NCBI GenBank assembly: GCA_026390995.1
Contig: JAPLEX010000012.1
Location: 1-64,000 of the forward strand
Length of the DNA stretch: 64,000 bases
Origin: Flavobacterium sp.
GTDB taxonomy: Bacteria > Bacteroidota > Bacteroidia > Flavobacteriales > Flavobacteriaceae
Direction: 5' to 3'
The notes below the pieces were generated by a model that saw nothing but the letters and a program-made list of their open reading frames with translations, made no database searches and was not told the DNA's origin. The position numbers and the translations under genes are program-made. Every line of letters starts with the position of its first letter. The stretch's first letter is position 1. This document shows positions 9,509 through 18,809 of the stretch, one piece after another.

Positions 9509-10209
9509 GATTCGGCCGTTTTTTTGGGTTCTTTGGTTTGGGGTTTTCCGCCCACTACTACCACAATTTCGCCTTTGGGGGCTTTGGCTTCAAAATGCTG
9601 CAGGACCTGAGCGGCTGTGCCTCGCACATTTTCTTCGTGCAATTTTGATAATTCGCGCGCTACACTAATTGCTCTTTCTGCTCCAAAATACTGCACAAAT
9701 TCGGCCATGGTTTTCACTAATTTGTGAGGCGAAACATAAAAAATCATCGTGCGGGATTCTTCAGCCAATTGCAAAAAACGAGTTTGTCTCCCCTTTTTTT
9801 CGGGCAAAAATCCTTCAAATACAAATTTATCATTGGGCAAACCGCTGTTCACCAAAGCAGGTACAAATGCGGTAGCCCCAGGCAAACATTCTACTGGAAT
9901 TTGGTTTTCGATACAGGCTCGAGTGAGTAAAAATCCAGGGTCCGAAATTGCGGGAGTCCCGGCATCCGAAATCAAGGCGATGGTTTCTCCGGCTTTCAAT
10001 CGGTTCAGGCAGTTTTCGATGGTTTTGTGCTCGTTGTGCATGTGGTGGCTGTGCATGTGCGTGCCGATGTCAAAATGCTTGAGCAATTTTGCGCTGGTGC
10101 GGGTGTCTTCGGCCAAAATTAAATCGGCTTCCTTGAGCACACGAATGGCACGAAAGGTCATGTCTTCGAGATTGCCAATGGGTGTAGGAACGATATATAA
10201 TTTTGACAT
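9505..10209 (-). CDS. rsmI: 16S rRNA 2'-O-ribose C1402 methyltransferase RsmI
   Basis: This 234-residue enzyme has the tetrapyrrole-methylase fold. Hallmarks are [15 protein letters not shown] at the N-terminus, AEDTRTS, the glycine-rich [12 protein letters not shown], and [17 protein letters not shown]. It methylates the ribose of C1402 in the decoding centre together with RsmH. The short basic tail ([12 protein letters not shown]) is not conserved. It starts 12 bases after the stop of the acidic unknown protein upstream, which suggests one transcript. Confidence 0.93.
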   Translation of the reverse strand: MSKLYIVPTPIGNLEDMTFRAIRVLKEADLILAEDTRTSAKLLKHFDIGTHMHSHHMHNEHKTIENCLNRLKAGETIALISDAGTPAISDPGFLLTRACIENQIPVECLPGATAFVPALVNSGLPNDKFVFEGFLPEKKGRQTRFLQLAEESRTMIFYVSPHKLVKTMAEFVQYFGAERAISVARELSKLHEENVRGTAAQVLQHFEAKAPKGEIVVVVGGKPQTKEPKKTAES

Positions 10210-10221
10210 GAAAGCTAATGG

Positions 10222-11271
10222 TTATTGAAACTTACGCGCCACCACGTCCAAGAATCGGTCTTCGTATTCGGATTTGCCCTCCCAATTATTGTAATCGGGT
10301 TTTACCATGCTGCTGATAAACTCTTCGGCTTCTTCAAAGGTATGATAGGTTAGGAGTTGTGACAGTACGCGGTTGTAATCTTCGGGGCTGCCGTCAAACA
10401 ATTGATGAATAAAGCCAACACGGTCGTTTAGCCCGATTACAAAGCCTTTTACGGGCACTTCTGTATCCGTTTTTACTTCCATTTTCAAGTCGTCAGAGGA
10501 CAATGAAAAAAGCGGTTTAATCTCTTCTTCTTCGGGTTCTGAAGTAGCTGTAGGCAATTCGAATACTATTTCGGCTTCGTCGTCGAGGGTAAAGAAAGGG
10601 GTTTCTAGTAGGCTTTCTTCCGCCTCATCAATGTGCGTTTCGGCAGGTTCTAGTTCGTTTTCTTGAACTGGCAAAGCTTCCTCAACAGGTTCAGTAACTT
10701 CTTCTTCGGTTAGGGTTGTTTTTACAAATTCGGGCTCGGCATAATCAGCGCCCAATAAATCTTCAAAGGATATTTGTGAAGCGGGAGTTGATTCCGTTTC
10801 CTCAATAGCTGTTTCTGTATTGTCATTTAGGGCAGCTTCAAAAACGATTTCTTCAAACATATCTGCTTCAAAAGTAGATTCCGTCGTGTCTTCTTCGTGT
10901 TGTGCTTGGGCTGCGGCCTCGGTTATTTGAAAAGCATCTGAATCTTCTTCTTTCTCGGATTCGGCCACAAAAGCAGCAATAATTTCAGGATTTTCTTGTT
11001 TCAGGTCCAGTGGAGTTTTGCTTTTTTTGGCGGCTTTTTTTGGCGCAATTACTTCCGTTGTTGCCGGAGCAGCTGCAAAATAGGCTTCCCAATCCATTTG
11101 ACCAATTGTAGGTTTTGCGTCGAGTAGTTGGTTTTCTACAAAGCGCATCACCGCCAATTTTTCGTATAAGTTTTGAGTTTCTTGGAATAAGATCTCCAGA
11201 TCCGATTTGTTTTTTAATTGTAATACGCGGTGGGCAATGCTAATTAATTCGGCTTCCAACTTTTTTTTCAT
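10222..11271 (-). CDS. Conserved acidic protein of unknown function
   Basis: I do not recognise a named family for this 349-residue protein. It has a short helical N-terminal part (about residues 1-75) and a long, very Glu-rich, probably disordered middle (about 95-265). The C-terminal domain is better ordered and aromatic (about 275-349), with segments such as NDRVGFIHQLFDG and MVKPDYNNW. The ordered ends joined by an acidic spacer suggest a protein-interaction role, perhaps in ribosome assembly given the neighbouring rsmI, but that is only context. No signal peptide or membrane segment is visible, so it should be cytosolic. Confidence 0.7.
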   Translation of the reverse strand: MKKKLEAELISIAHRVLQLKNKSDLEILFQETQNLYEKLAVMRFVENQLLDAKPTIGQMDWEAYFAAAPATTEVIAPKKAAKKSKTPLDLKQENPEIIAAFVAESEKEEDSDAFQITEAAAQAQHEEDTTESTFEADMFEEIVFEAALNDNTETAIEETESTPASQISFEDLLGADYAEPEFVKTTLTEEEVTEPVEEALPVQENELEPAETHIDEAEESLLETPFFTLDDEAEIVFELPTATSEPEEEEIKPLFSLSSDDLKMEVKTDTEVPVKGFVIGLNDRVGFIHQLFDGSPEDYNRVLSQLLTYHTFEEAEEFISSMVKPDYNNWEGKSEYEDRFLDVVARKFQ

Positions 11272-11373
11272 CTGCTTGGGATTTTTGGTAGTCTATTTCG
11301 TTTATTTGGATAAAATCACGTTCCTTGCTGCGGGTATTTACAACGGGTATTTCACCGCTGTAACTAAAATTTA

Positions 11374-11400
11374 TTTACTTTTGACAGCGACGTAAAAGTA
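11374..11400. promoter_or_regulatory. Divergent promoter/operator candidate
   Basis: The words TTACTTTT (11375-11382) and AAAAGTAA (11394-11401) form an 8-bp inverted repeat between the divergent acidic-protein and tdk genes. On the plus strand the left arm contains TACTTTTG, a match to TAnnTTTG. It is about 90 bases upstream of tdk. The arms could be facing -7 boxes or a dyad operator. Confidence 0.35.
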
Positions 11401-11473
11401 ACAAAATTTTATGTCGGTTTGTGTGCCGCTGCGCTAAAAAAATTGAACCCATTTAATGGCCGAATACTAGCAG

Positions 11474-12097
11474 ATGTTTTTAGAAAATACAGTAAATCAT
11501 AAGGAACAATTTGGGTGGATCGAAGTGATCTGTGGCTCGATGTTTTCTGGTAAAACAGAAGAGTTGATTCGCCGATTGAAACGCGCCCAATTTGCCAAAC
11601 AAAAAGTAGAAATTTTCAAGCCTAGCATCGATACGCGCTACCACGATGAAATGGTGGTTTCGCACGATAGCAATGAAATTCGCTCTACACCTGTTCCCGC
11701 AGCGGCCAATATTGCCATTTTGGCTCAAGGATGTGATGTTGTGGGCATAGACGAAGCTCAATTTTTTGATGACGAAATTGTGAAAATTTGTAACGACTTG
11801 GCCAACTCCGGTATCCGGGTAATTGTGGCCGGCCTTGACATGGATTTTAAATGCAACCCGTTTGGCCCCATGCCGGCCTTGATGGCCACCGCAGAATATG
11901 TAACCAAAGTGCATGCCGTATGCACCCGAACGGGCAATTTGGCCCACTACAGTTTCCGGAAAGCAGCGGGCGATAAATTGGTTTTGTTGGGCGAAACAGA
12001 TGAATATGAACCACTGAGTCGTGCTGCCTTTTACCACGCCATGCATACCGAAACCGCTCCAGTTAAATCTACCAAAAAATCTCCTGATACGCCTTGA
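11474..12097 (+). CDS. tdk: Thymidine kinase (type II)
   Basis: The protein has 207 residues. The P-loop [14 protein letters not shown] is near residue 23. A DEAQFF motif (Walker B) and the lasso-like substrate segment follow. It phosphorylates thymidine for dTTP salvage. Type II kinases usually carry a structural zinc held by two CxxC pairs. Here the first pair is reduced to a single Cys in [15 protein letters not shown] and the second pair is absent, so the zinc is probably not bound. I believe this is common in Bacteroidota. The stop codon overlaps the TTG start of murF-alr. Confidence 0.9.
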   Translation: MFLENTVNHKEQFGWIEVICGSMFSGKTEELIRRLKRAQFAKQKVEIFKPSIDTRYHDEMVVSHDSNEIRSTPVPAAANIAILAQGCDVVGIDEAQFFDDEIVKICNDLANSGIRVIVAGLDMDFKCNPFGPMPALMATAEYVTKVHAVCTRTGNLAHYSFRKAAGDKLVLLGETDEYEPLSRAAFYHAMHTETAPVKSTKKSPDTP

Positions 12098-14424
12098 TAT
12101 TAGCCAGCTCAACGATAGCAACCGATCTTCAATCTCCTTGGCTCAGCCCGCCGAGTGTTGCTGTGTTTGATGTTATTTCTATTGACAGCCGATCGCTGCA
12201 AAATGGCGCCAACACCTTGTTTTTTGCCCTAGAAGGCAAGCAACACGATGGCCATGCATACATTCCAGACCTGATTGCGCAAGGCGTTTGCCATTTTGTG
12301 GTATCTAAAATACCAACAAATTTACCTCAACAAGTGCATTTTATTGTAGTTGAAAATGTCTTGGTCGCTTTGCAAAAATTGGCTGCCGCTCACCGCAGCC
12401 GATTTTCTATTCCGGTAATTGGCATTACGGGAAGCAACGGAAAAACCATCGTGAAAGAATGGTTATACTATTTGTTGAGCCCCGAATACAGTATTACCAA
12501 AAGTCCTAAAAGTTATAATTCACAGGTGGGTGTTCCGCTTTCGGTATTGGCGCTCCATGCACAAACTACCCTTGGGCTTTTTGAAGCGGGCATTTCAACC
12601 ACAAATGAAATGGCCGTCTTGCAACAAATTATCCAACCCAGTATTGGAATATTCACCCATATCGGACCGGCCCACAACGAAGGATTTGCTTCCATGACCG
12701 AAAAAATAAGTGAAAAACTCAAACTTTTTGCTGCGGCAGCGGTCTTGATTTACAAAAAAAATGGGGAGGTTGACGCGCTACTCCCTGCTCATTTGACTCC
12801 GTTTTGTTGGAGTGAGTCAGATAATTTGGCAAAGGTGTTTGTGCAAAGACATACCGAAGCAGATTATACCAGATTACACCTTCAAACCCAGATAACGCAA
12901 TTGGATTGCCGCATTCCGTTTACCGACGAGGCATCGATTGAAAACGCCATACATTGTGCCTGCACCCTGCTCTATTTAGAGTATGATTCAGCCGAAATTG
13001 CTCAACGTCTGTCTACCCTTTTTCCGGTTGAAATGCGGTTGAAAGTAAAAAACGGCCTCCGCAACAGCACGCTCATTGACGACAGCTACAGCGCCGATTT
13101 GGACTCCTTAAAAATTGCCTTGGATTTTTTGGAACATCGCGTTATTGGCATTGGCAGCAGCATAAACCGCTTTCAATCGCACATCAAAAATTGCAGGGCC
13201 TTTGCATCAACTATCGATTTTTTAAAGCAAATCGATCAATTGGAATGGGGCAACGAAACAATTCTGATCAAAGGAGCTCGCGCTTTTGAATTCGAAAAAA
13301 TTGTAGCTCTGCTCGAAGAAAAGACCCACGAAACGGTCTTGGAAATTAACCTGAATGCCTTGGTGCACAACCTCAATTATTACCGGGCTAAGTTGGCCCC
13401 CACCACCCAATTGATGGTCATGGTCAAAGCCTTTGGCTATGGTAATGGTGGAGTAGAAATTGCCAAATTGCTCGACCACCAAAAAGTAAATTACTTGGGA
13501 GTAGCTTTTGCCGACGAAGCCATTAGCCTCAAACAAGCCGGCGTTCAAACACCAATAATGGTTATGAATCCCGAAAGCACTAGCTTTCCTTCTTTATTAC
13601 AGCATCATTTAGAGCCCGAAATATACAGCCTGAAAGGTCTTCGTGCCTTTATTAAACTAGCCGAAGAACAACAACTCGACTCCTTTCCCATACACCTTAA
13701 ACTCGATACCGGGATGCACCGCTTGGGCTTTACTGCCGAGCAACTTCCAGAAGTAATTGAGGTGCTTACTGCCACCAAAAGTGTGCGCGTGCAAAGTATT
13801 TTATCGCACCTGGCCACCAGCGATGACCTAAGTAATAAAACTTTTGCTTTGCAACAAATAGCCGAATTCAAGTCCCTAAGCGAAGACCTTCAAACCCAAT
13901 TGGGGTATCGAGCAATTTGTCATTTGGCCAATTCATCAGCCATCAGTAATTTTCCCGAAGCCCAATTTGATATGGTGCGCTTGGGCATCGGTTTATATGG
14001 TATTTCCAACAATCCAGCTGAACAACCTGCTTTAGAACAAGTGGGTACACTCAAATCGGTGATTTCCCAAATTCGAACTATCGAAGCGGGCGAAAGTGTG
14101 GGCTATGGCCGCCGATTTATTGCCGATAAACCGCTTAAAATTGCCACCATTCCTATAGGCTATGCCGACGGAATATCCCGCCATTGGGGTAACGGCTTGG
14201 GTTATGTGCTCATTCACAACCAAAAAGCGGCCATCGTGGGCAGCATTTGCATGGACATGCTCATGGTAGACGTGACCGCTATAGTGTGCGAAGAAGGCGA
14301 TCGGGTGCAGCTGTTTGGAGATAGTCCTACAGTGAATGAAATAGCGCAAAAATTAAACACGATTCCGTACGAAATTATTACTGGCATTTCCCAGCGGGTG
14401 AAGCGTATTTTTTATCGCGAATAA
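12094..14424 (+). CDS. murF-alr: Bifunctional MurF / alanine racemase fusion
   Basis: The protein has 776 residues. The N-terminal MurF part (about 1-408) has IDSRSL, the P-loop [13 protein letters not shown] near residue 110, and the C-domain [12 protein letters not shown]. The C-terminal part (about 412-776) is a fold-type III alanine racemase with the PLP lysine at about K445 in [11 protein letters not shown] and the SVGYGRRF segment of the second domain. The fusion makes D-Ala and adds D-Ala-D-Ala to the muramyl tripeptide. The start is a TTG that overlaps the tdk stop. No upstream ATG is possible because of an in-frame TGA. About 35-40 residues usually found between ALDFLE and VIGIG seem to be missing near residue 348. 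Confidence 0.9.
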   Translation: MILASSTIATDLQSPWLSPPSVAVFDVISIDSRSLQNGANTLFFALEGKQHDGHAYIPDLIAQGVCHFVVSKIPTNLPQQVHFIVVENVLVALQKLAAAHRSRFSIPVIGITGSNGKTIVKEWLYYLLSPEYSITKSPKSYNSQVGVPLSVLALHAQTTLGLFEAGISTTNEMAVLQQIIQPSIGIFTHIGPAHNEGFASMTEKISEKLKLFAAAAVLIYKKNGEVDALLPAHLTPFCWSESDNLAKVFVQRHTEADYTRLHLQTQITQLDCRIPFTDEASIENAIHCACTLLYLEYDSAEIAQRLSTLFPVEMRLKVKNGLRNSTLIDDSYSADLDSLKIALDFLEHRVIGIGSSINRFQSHIKNCRAFASTIDFLKQIDQLEWGNETILIKGARAFEFEKIVALLEEKTHETVLEINLNALVHNLNYYRAKLAPTTQLMVMVKAFGYGNGGVEIAKLLDHQKVNYLGVAFADEAISLKQAGVQTPIMVMNPESTSFPSLLQHHLEPEIYSLKGLRAFIKLAEEQQLDSFPIHLKLDTGMHRLGFTAEQLPEVIEVLTATKSVRVQSILSHLATSDDLSNKTFALQQIAEFKSLSEDLQTQLGYRAICHLANSSAISNFPEAQFDMVRLGIGLYGISNNPAEQPALEQVGTLKSVISQIRTIEAGESVGYGRRFIADKPLKIATIPIGYADGISRHWGNGLGYVLIHNQKAAIVGSICMDMLMVDVTAIVCEEGDRVQLFGDSPTVNEIAQKLNTIPYEIITGISQRVKRIFYRE

Positions 14425-14469
14425 GGCCAATATTCCCATTGAAATATCCATGAAATTAGATTTTCTGTC

Positions 14470-14477
14470 TACTTTTG
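14470..14477 (+). promoter_or_regulatory. Candidate -7 box (TACTTTTG) for asd
   Basis: TACTTTTG matches TAnnTTTG and ends 34 bases before the asd start codon. A -33 TTTG is not obvious at the expected spacing. Confidence 0.45.
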
Positions 14478-14511
14478 TGCACATAAATTTGATCTTAAAA
14501 AAAGTCTAGTT

Positions 14512-15501
14512 ATGAAAATTGCTGTTGTAGGTGCTACTGGTATGGTAGGCGAAGTAATGCTTCAGGTGTTGGCCGAGCGAAAATTTCCAGTAAGTGAGTT
14601 GATTCCCGTAGCCTCTGAAAAATCAGTAGGCAAAGAATTGGAATTTAACGGAAAAACATACAAAGTGGTAAGCCTAGAAACCGCCGTGGCCATGCAACCG
14701 GACATCGCCCTTTTCTCGGCAGGTGGACAAACGTCGCTCGATTGGGCACCTAAATTTGCTGCTGCAGGAACTACTGTAATTGACAATTCATCGGCCTGGC
14801 GCATGGATCCGACTAAAAAATTAATCGTACCCGAAATTAACGCCGGCGAATTAACGGCAACCGACAAAATTATTGCCAATCCCAACTGCTCGACCATTCA
14901 AATGGTGTTGGTTTTGGCTCCTTTGCATCGCAAATACGGCATCAAACGCGTGATTGTTTCTACCTACCAATCCATTACGGGTACGGGCGTAAAAGCAGTA
15001 CAACAATTGGAAAACGAGTATAAGGGAATTCAAGGCGAAATGGCCTACAAATACCCGATACACCGCAATGCCATCCCCCAGTGTGATGTTTTTGAATCCA
15101 ATGGCTACACCAAAGAAGAAATGAAATTGGTGCGTGAAACCCAAAAAATTATAGGCGACAGTAGCATCGCTGTAACGGCAACTGCCATTCGAATTCCCGT
15201 GGTGGGCGGACACTCGGAAGCCGTAAACGTAGAATTTGCGACCGAGTATGACTTGAACGAACTGCGCGCTTTATTGGCCAAGACGCCTGGAGTACAAGTG
15301 CAAGATGATACTGAAAATTACAGCTACCCGATGCCGCTTTTTGCCCAAGGCAAAGACGAGGTGTTTGTGGGTCGTTTGCGTCGCGACGAAAGCCGAGAAA
15401 AGGCCCTCAATATGTGGATCGTGGCTGATAATTTGCGCAAAGGAGCGGCCACCAATACTATACAAATTGCCGAATACTTGGTCGCACATCAATTAGTATA
15501 A
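14512..15501 (+). CDS. asd: Aspartate-semialdehyde dehydrogenase
   Basis: The 329-residue length is normal. The NADP-binding GATGMVGE is at residues 8-15, and the catalytic cysteine lies in NPNCSTIQMV near residue 127. The segments YQSITGTGVKA and PVVGGHSEAV are family-typical. It reduces aspartyl phosphate to the semialdehyde, feeding lysine/diaminopimelate, threonine and methionine. Diaminopimelate links it to the murF-alr gene just upstream. The next gene starts 1 base after its stop, suggesting cotranscription. Confidence 0.95.
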   Translation: MKIAVVGATGMVGEVMLQVLAERKFPVSELIPVASEKSVGKELEFNGKTYKVVSLETAVAMQPDIALFSAGGQTSLDWAPKFAAAGTTVIDNSSAWRMDPTKKLIVPEINAGELTATDKIIANPNCSTIQMVLVLAPLHRKYGIKRVIVSTYQSITGTGVKAVQQLENEYKGIQGEMAYKYPIHRNAIPQCDVFESNGYTKEEMKLVRETQKIIGDSSIAVTATAIRIPVVGGHSEAVNVEFATEYDLNELRALLAKTPGVQVQDDTENYSYPMPLFAQGKDEVFVGRLRRDESREKALNMWIVADNLRKGAATNTIQIAEYLVAHQLV

Positions 15502-15502
15502 G

Positions 15503-15847
15503 ATGCAAACAAAAACTTCATGGAAATCAATAGGATTGGGACTGGCGTTTGTCTTTACGCTACTCTTTCCGTCCATTCATGAAGTAGAACATTTTAAAAC
15601 CGAACGGGCGATAGCGGTTTGTATTCATGATCCATCTTCCAACAAAAACGAACTCACACACCAGCACGCAAGCCTAAAAGCCTGTGCAGTTTGTGCGTTT
15701 AGTTTGAGTCCGCTGCAAGTAGCCGAACAAAATTTTTATCCTCAGCCTTCGCTTGCTGTTGCAACCAAAATAACCATTTTTTATTCGGAACATCCTGGAT
15801 TTTTTTCCGGAAGTTTCTATTCGCTTCGCGGACCACCTCGTTGTTAA
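15503..15847 (+). CDS. Small secreted Cys/His protein, DUF2946-like
   Basis: This 114-residue protein has an N-terminal hydrophobic segment (about residues 9-25). A His- and Cys-containing core follows (HEVEHF, HQHAS, ACAVC) and it ends in the pattern SLRGPPRC. The CxxC plus a terminal R-x-P-P recalls DUF2946-type proteins that often sit beside metal-related TonB receptors. The TonB receptor gene follows 50 bases downstream beyond a hairpin. A metal-binding or metal-sensing role is inference. The family assignment is tentative. Confidence 0.6.
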   Translation: MQTKTSWKSIGLGLAFVFTLLFPSIHEVEHFKTERAIAVCIHDPSSNKNELTHQHASLKACAVCAFSLSPLQVAEQNFYPQPSLAVATKITIFYSEHPGFFSGSFYSLRGPPRC

Positions 15848-15856
15848 ATTTTTAGG

Positions 15857-15877
15857 GCAACAGCCTGTTGCTTTTTT
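15857..15877 (+). terminator. Terminator or attenuator before the TonB receptor
   Basis: The stem GCAACA/TGTTGC closes on a three-base loop and is followed by six T bases. It lies between the small Cys/His gene and the TonB receptor gene, so it either ends the first transcript or limits read-through into the receptor. Confidence 0.65.
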
Positions 15878-15897
15878 ATTAATTTAACTTCTTACCC

Positions 15898-18102
15898 ATG
15901 AAACAACTTATATGCTTCCTATGTTTAGGAATTAGCGTGAGTGCCGTTGCACAAAAACGCCTGTCGGGTATTGTAACCGACAATCAAAACCAAGCCCAAG
16001 CTCAGGTTACTGTGAGCATCCCCGAATTGCACTTGGGCACCCAAACCAACGAACAAGGTCAATTTTATTTTTCGAACCTGCCGGCCACCCAGCTGAATCT
16101 TACCGTGTCAAAACTGGGATTTGAATCGAGCAGCACATTGATAAACACCAAAATCACTTCAACCATTACGATTCAATTGACACCAACTGTATTTGAAATG
16201 GACGAGGTAATTGTCTCGACGGGATTCCGAAAAATCCAATCCCAAAATGTGATGAAGGTCAATCACTTGAGCGTAAAATCCTTACAAAAAAAGGGCGCGC
16301 CAACCCTTATGAGTGCGCTGAGCACCATTCCCGGAGTAGATCAATTGAGCACCGGAACAGCGATTGGCAAACCAGTCATTCGCGGACTCAGTGGCAATCG
16401 AATTTTAGTATACACCCAAGGCGTTCGTTTGGAAAACCAACAATTTGGCGAAGAGCACGGCTTGGACATCAACGAAGCCGGCATAGAAAGTGTCGAAGTA
16501 ATCAAAGGGCCTGCCTCCTTGCTGTATGGCCCAGATGCGATAGGTGGGGTATTGTATTTTAATCCCGAAAAGTTTGCCAAAGCCAATCAAACCGAATGGA
16601 ATTGGTCGGAAAACTATTTCACAAACACCCAAGGCAGTAACCGTTCGCTGGGGTATAAACTCTCTGGCGAAAGCACCCAATTTTTGGTGCGCCTCACCCA
16701 AAACCAGCATGCCGATTACCAAATTCCCTCTGGCGATCGAGTGAAAAATACGCGGTTCCAAGAACTTGATTTTAAAACTGGGGTGGGATTTCGCTCACAC
16801 TTGATGCAAACTGCTTTTCGGTATTCGTTTAATAGAATGTACATCGGAATTCCGGAAGGCGAATACAGCACAACCGTAGGTTTTATCCCCGATTATCCCC
16901 AACAAGAATTGGCCAATCATTTGGGAAGTTGGAATACTACCTGGTATTTGCCTCAAGGTCGCCTCGAAACTGATTTGGGCTATGGCGTGAATTACCGCAG
17001 TGAATTTGAAGATACGACTGTCCCCAATTTGGCCATGAAGCTGGGGACGTTTACCTACAAAGCCGCTTATTTTTTGCCTAAAAAAGGGGAGTTAGAAACC
17101 ATTATTGGGGTGCAAGGACTGAGTCAAAGCAACCAAAATTCGGGTCAAGAATTTTTAATGCCCAATGCCCAAACCCGTGATTTTGGGTTTTTTGGAACCT
17201 GGAATTACAGCTGGAAAAACCAAGTGGTGCAAGCCGGATTGCGCTGGGATCAACGGAATCTTCAAAGTCAAGAACAAGGAAACCCGACTGAAATGGGCTA
17301 TTTTTCGGCCTTGCAAAAAAAATACAGCAGTTGGAACGCGGCACTGGGTTACAAAACCAACCTTAGCGAACCCATTCAACTTCGCCTGAATGTTGCGAGT
17401 GGATTTCGCGCACCCAATTTGGCAGAGCTCACGTCTAATGGCGTTCACGAAGGGTCAAACCGCTATGAAATAGGAAATTCAAATTTACAAACCGAGCAAA
17501 ATGTGCAAACCGACTTGAACCTAGAATACAAAATTTCACACCTGGAGTTTTTTGTAAATGGGTTTTACAACCGCATCAACCACTATATTTATATTGCCCC
17601 AACGGCTATCGATCTAGCCGCGTATGACGTATTTAAATACGAACAAAGCAATGCATTGCTATGGGGTGGTGAAATGGGAATGCACTGGCACCCGCACCCC
17701 TTGGATTGGATGCACTTGGAAAGTTCGTATGAGCAAGTGAACGGAGAAAAAAGTGACGGAGAACCTTTACCGCTTATCCCGGCCAAACGTTGGAACAACA
17801 GTTTACGGGCTGAATTTACAGTTGGTAAATGGCTAAAAGAAGGGTTTAGTACCATAGAAATATCAACGACTTTTCCGCAAAAACAAGTGAGTGCTTTTGA
17901 AACAAGCTCAAAAGGCTATTCCTTAGTTAATTTGGGAATGGGCGGCAGCATTCAACTGGGAAAAACAACGCTGGATTGCAGTTTGAATGCAACCAATGTA
18001 TTGAATGCAACGTACATTCCGCATTTGTCCCGTTTAAAGTCGGATGGGATTCCAAATATGGGGCGGTCGTTAGTCCTGCGGATAAATTTTTCTCTTATCT
18101 AA
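15898..18102 (+). CDS. TonB-dependent outer-membrane receptor
   Basis: The 734 residues comprise a signal peptide (to about residue 19) and a carboxypeptidase-regulatory-like beta domain (about 20-105). The plug domain follows (about 110-225, with PVIRGLSGNRILVY and VEVIKGPASLLYGPDAIGGV). A 22-strand-type barrel ends in the aromatic pattern LVLRINFSLI. It imports a ligand across the outer membrane using TonB energy. There is no SusD partner, so a glycan role is unlikely. The DUF2946-like gene upstream and the overall type make a metal or small chelate plausible, as inference. A terminator follows directly. Confidence 0.88.
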   Translation: MKQLICFLCLGISVSAVAQKRLSGIVTDNQNQAQAQVTVSIPELHLGTQTNEQGQFYFSNLPATQLNLTVSKLGFESSSTLINTKITSTITIQLTPTVFEMDEVIVSTGFRKIQSQNVMKVNHLSVKSLQKKGAPTLMSALSTIPGVDQLSTGTAIGKPVIRGLSGNRILVYTQGVRLENQQFGEEHGLDINEAGIESVEVIKGPASLLYGPDAIGGVLYFNPEKFAKANQTEWNWSENYFTNTQGSNRSLGYKLSGESTQFLVRLTQNQHADYQIPSGDRVKNTRFQELDFKTGVGFRSHLMQTAFRYSFNRMYIGIPEGEYSTTVGFIPDYPQQELANHLGSWNTTWYLPQGRLETDLGYGVNYRSEFEDTTVPNLAMKLGTFTYKAAYFLPKKGELETIIGVQGLSQSNQNSGQEFLMPNAQTRDFGFFGTWNYSWKNQVVQAGLRWDQRNLQSQEQGNPTEMGYFSALQKKYSSWNAALGYKTNLSEPIQLRLNVASGFRAPNLAELTSNGVHEGSNRYEIGNSNLQTEQNVQTDLNLEYKISHLEFFVNGFYNRINHYIYIAPTAIDLAAYDVFKYEQSNALLWGGEMGMHWHPHPLDWMHLESSYEQVNGEKSDGEPLPLIPAKRWNNSLRAEFTVGKWLKEGFSTIEISTTFPQKQVSAFETSSKGYSLVNLGMGGSIQLGKTTLDCSLNATNVLNATYIPHLSRLKSDGIPNMGRSLVLRINFSLI

Positions 18103-18105
18103 TAG

Positions 18106-18127
18106 AAGCGGCTTCGGCCGCTTTTTT
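18106..18127 (+). terminator. Strong terminator with TTCG tetraloop
   Basis: A perfect seven-pair stem AAGCGGC/GCCGCTT closes a TTCG tetraloop and ends in six T bases. It follows the receptor stop by three bases. Its T run touches the stop codon of the convergent mtgA. Confidence 0.88.
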
Positions 18128-18806
18128 AGTACTCCAACTTCCCAACATAACCCATGTGTTTCACGATGCGGGATTTGCGACGGTTGATATAGCCCGACGA
18201 ATTGGTTGCTTTGTATTTGCGTGGATTGGGCAAAATGGCGGCGATACCCGCCGCTTGAATTTTGGTGAGACTGCTGGCATCTTTGCGGTACCAATATTCG
18301 CAAGCCGCTTGGGCACCGTACACGCCATCGCCCATTTCGATGCTATTGAGATAGACTTCCATGATGCGTTCTTTGCCCCAAATTAATTCAATAAGTACGG
18401 TAAAATAGGCTTCGAGTCCTTTGCGCAAATAGCTTCGGCCTTGCCATAAAAACACATTTTTTGCGGTTTGCTGGGAAATCGTACTGCCGCCTTTTAGTTT
18501 TTTGCCTTGTTCGTTGTTTTCCATTGCTTTTTGGATGGCCTCAAAATCAAACCCGTGATGGGTTAAAAAACGTCCGTCTTCGCTTGCAATGACTGCTTTT
18601 TGTAAGTTTCTAGAAATGCGATCCAAGGGTACCCAATTATGACTGCACACCATGTCTTTGCCTTCCATTTTGTTTTCGATGCTGCGCGTGAGCATCAAGG
18701 GCGTATAAAAAACAGGGATGAACTTGAAGACAAGCACCAAGCCCACAGAAATTCCTAGGAACCAGAGGGCCATTTTACTCAAAAAGCGAACGAATTTGTT
18801 TTTCAT
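18126..18806 (-). CDS. mtgA: Monofunctional biosynthetic peptidoglycan transglycosylase
   Basis: The protein has 226 residues. It has one N-terminal membrane anchor (about residues 10-30) and a GT51 domain with the catalytic glutamate in IASEDGRFLTHHGFD. Later motifs are KGGSTISQQTAKN and KERIMEVYLNSIEMGDG. It polymerises lipid II into glycan strands at the periplasmic face. There is no transpeptidase domain, so this is MtgA rather than a class A PBP. Its start lies 3 bases after the stop of the FAD oxidoreductase gene, which suggests a two-gene transcript. Confidence 0.93.
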   Translation of the reverse strand: MKNKFVRFLSKMALWFLGISVGLVLVFKFIPVFYTPLMLTRSIENKMEGKDMVCSHNWVPLDRISRNLQKAVIASEDGRFLTHHGFDFEAIQKAMENNEQGKKLKGGSTISQQTAKNVFLWQGRSYLRKGLEAYFTVLIELIWGKERIMEVYLNSIEMGDGVYGAQAACEYWYRKDASSLTKIQAAGIAAILPNPRKYKATNSSGYINRRKSRIVKHMGYVGKLEY

Positions 18807-18809
18807 AGA

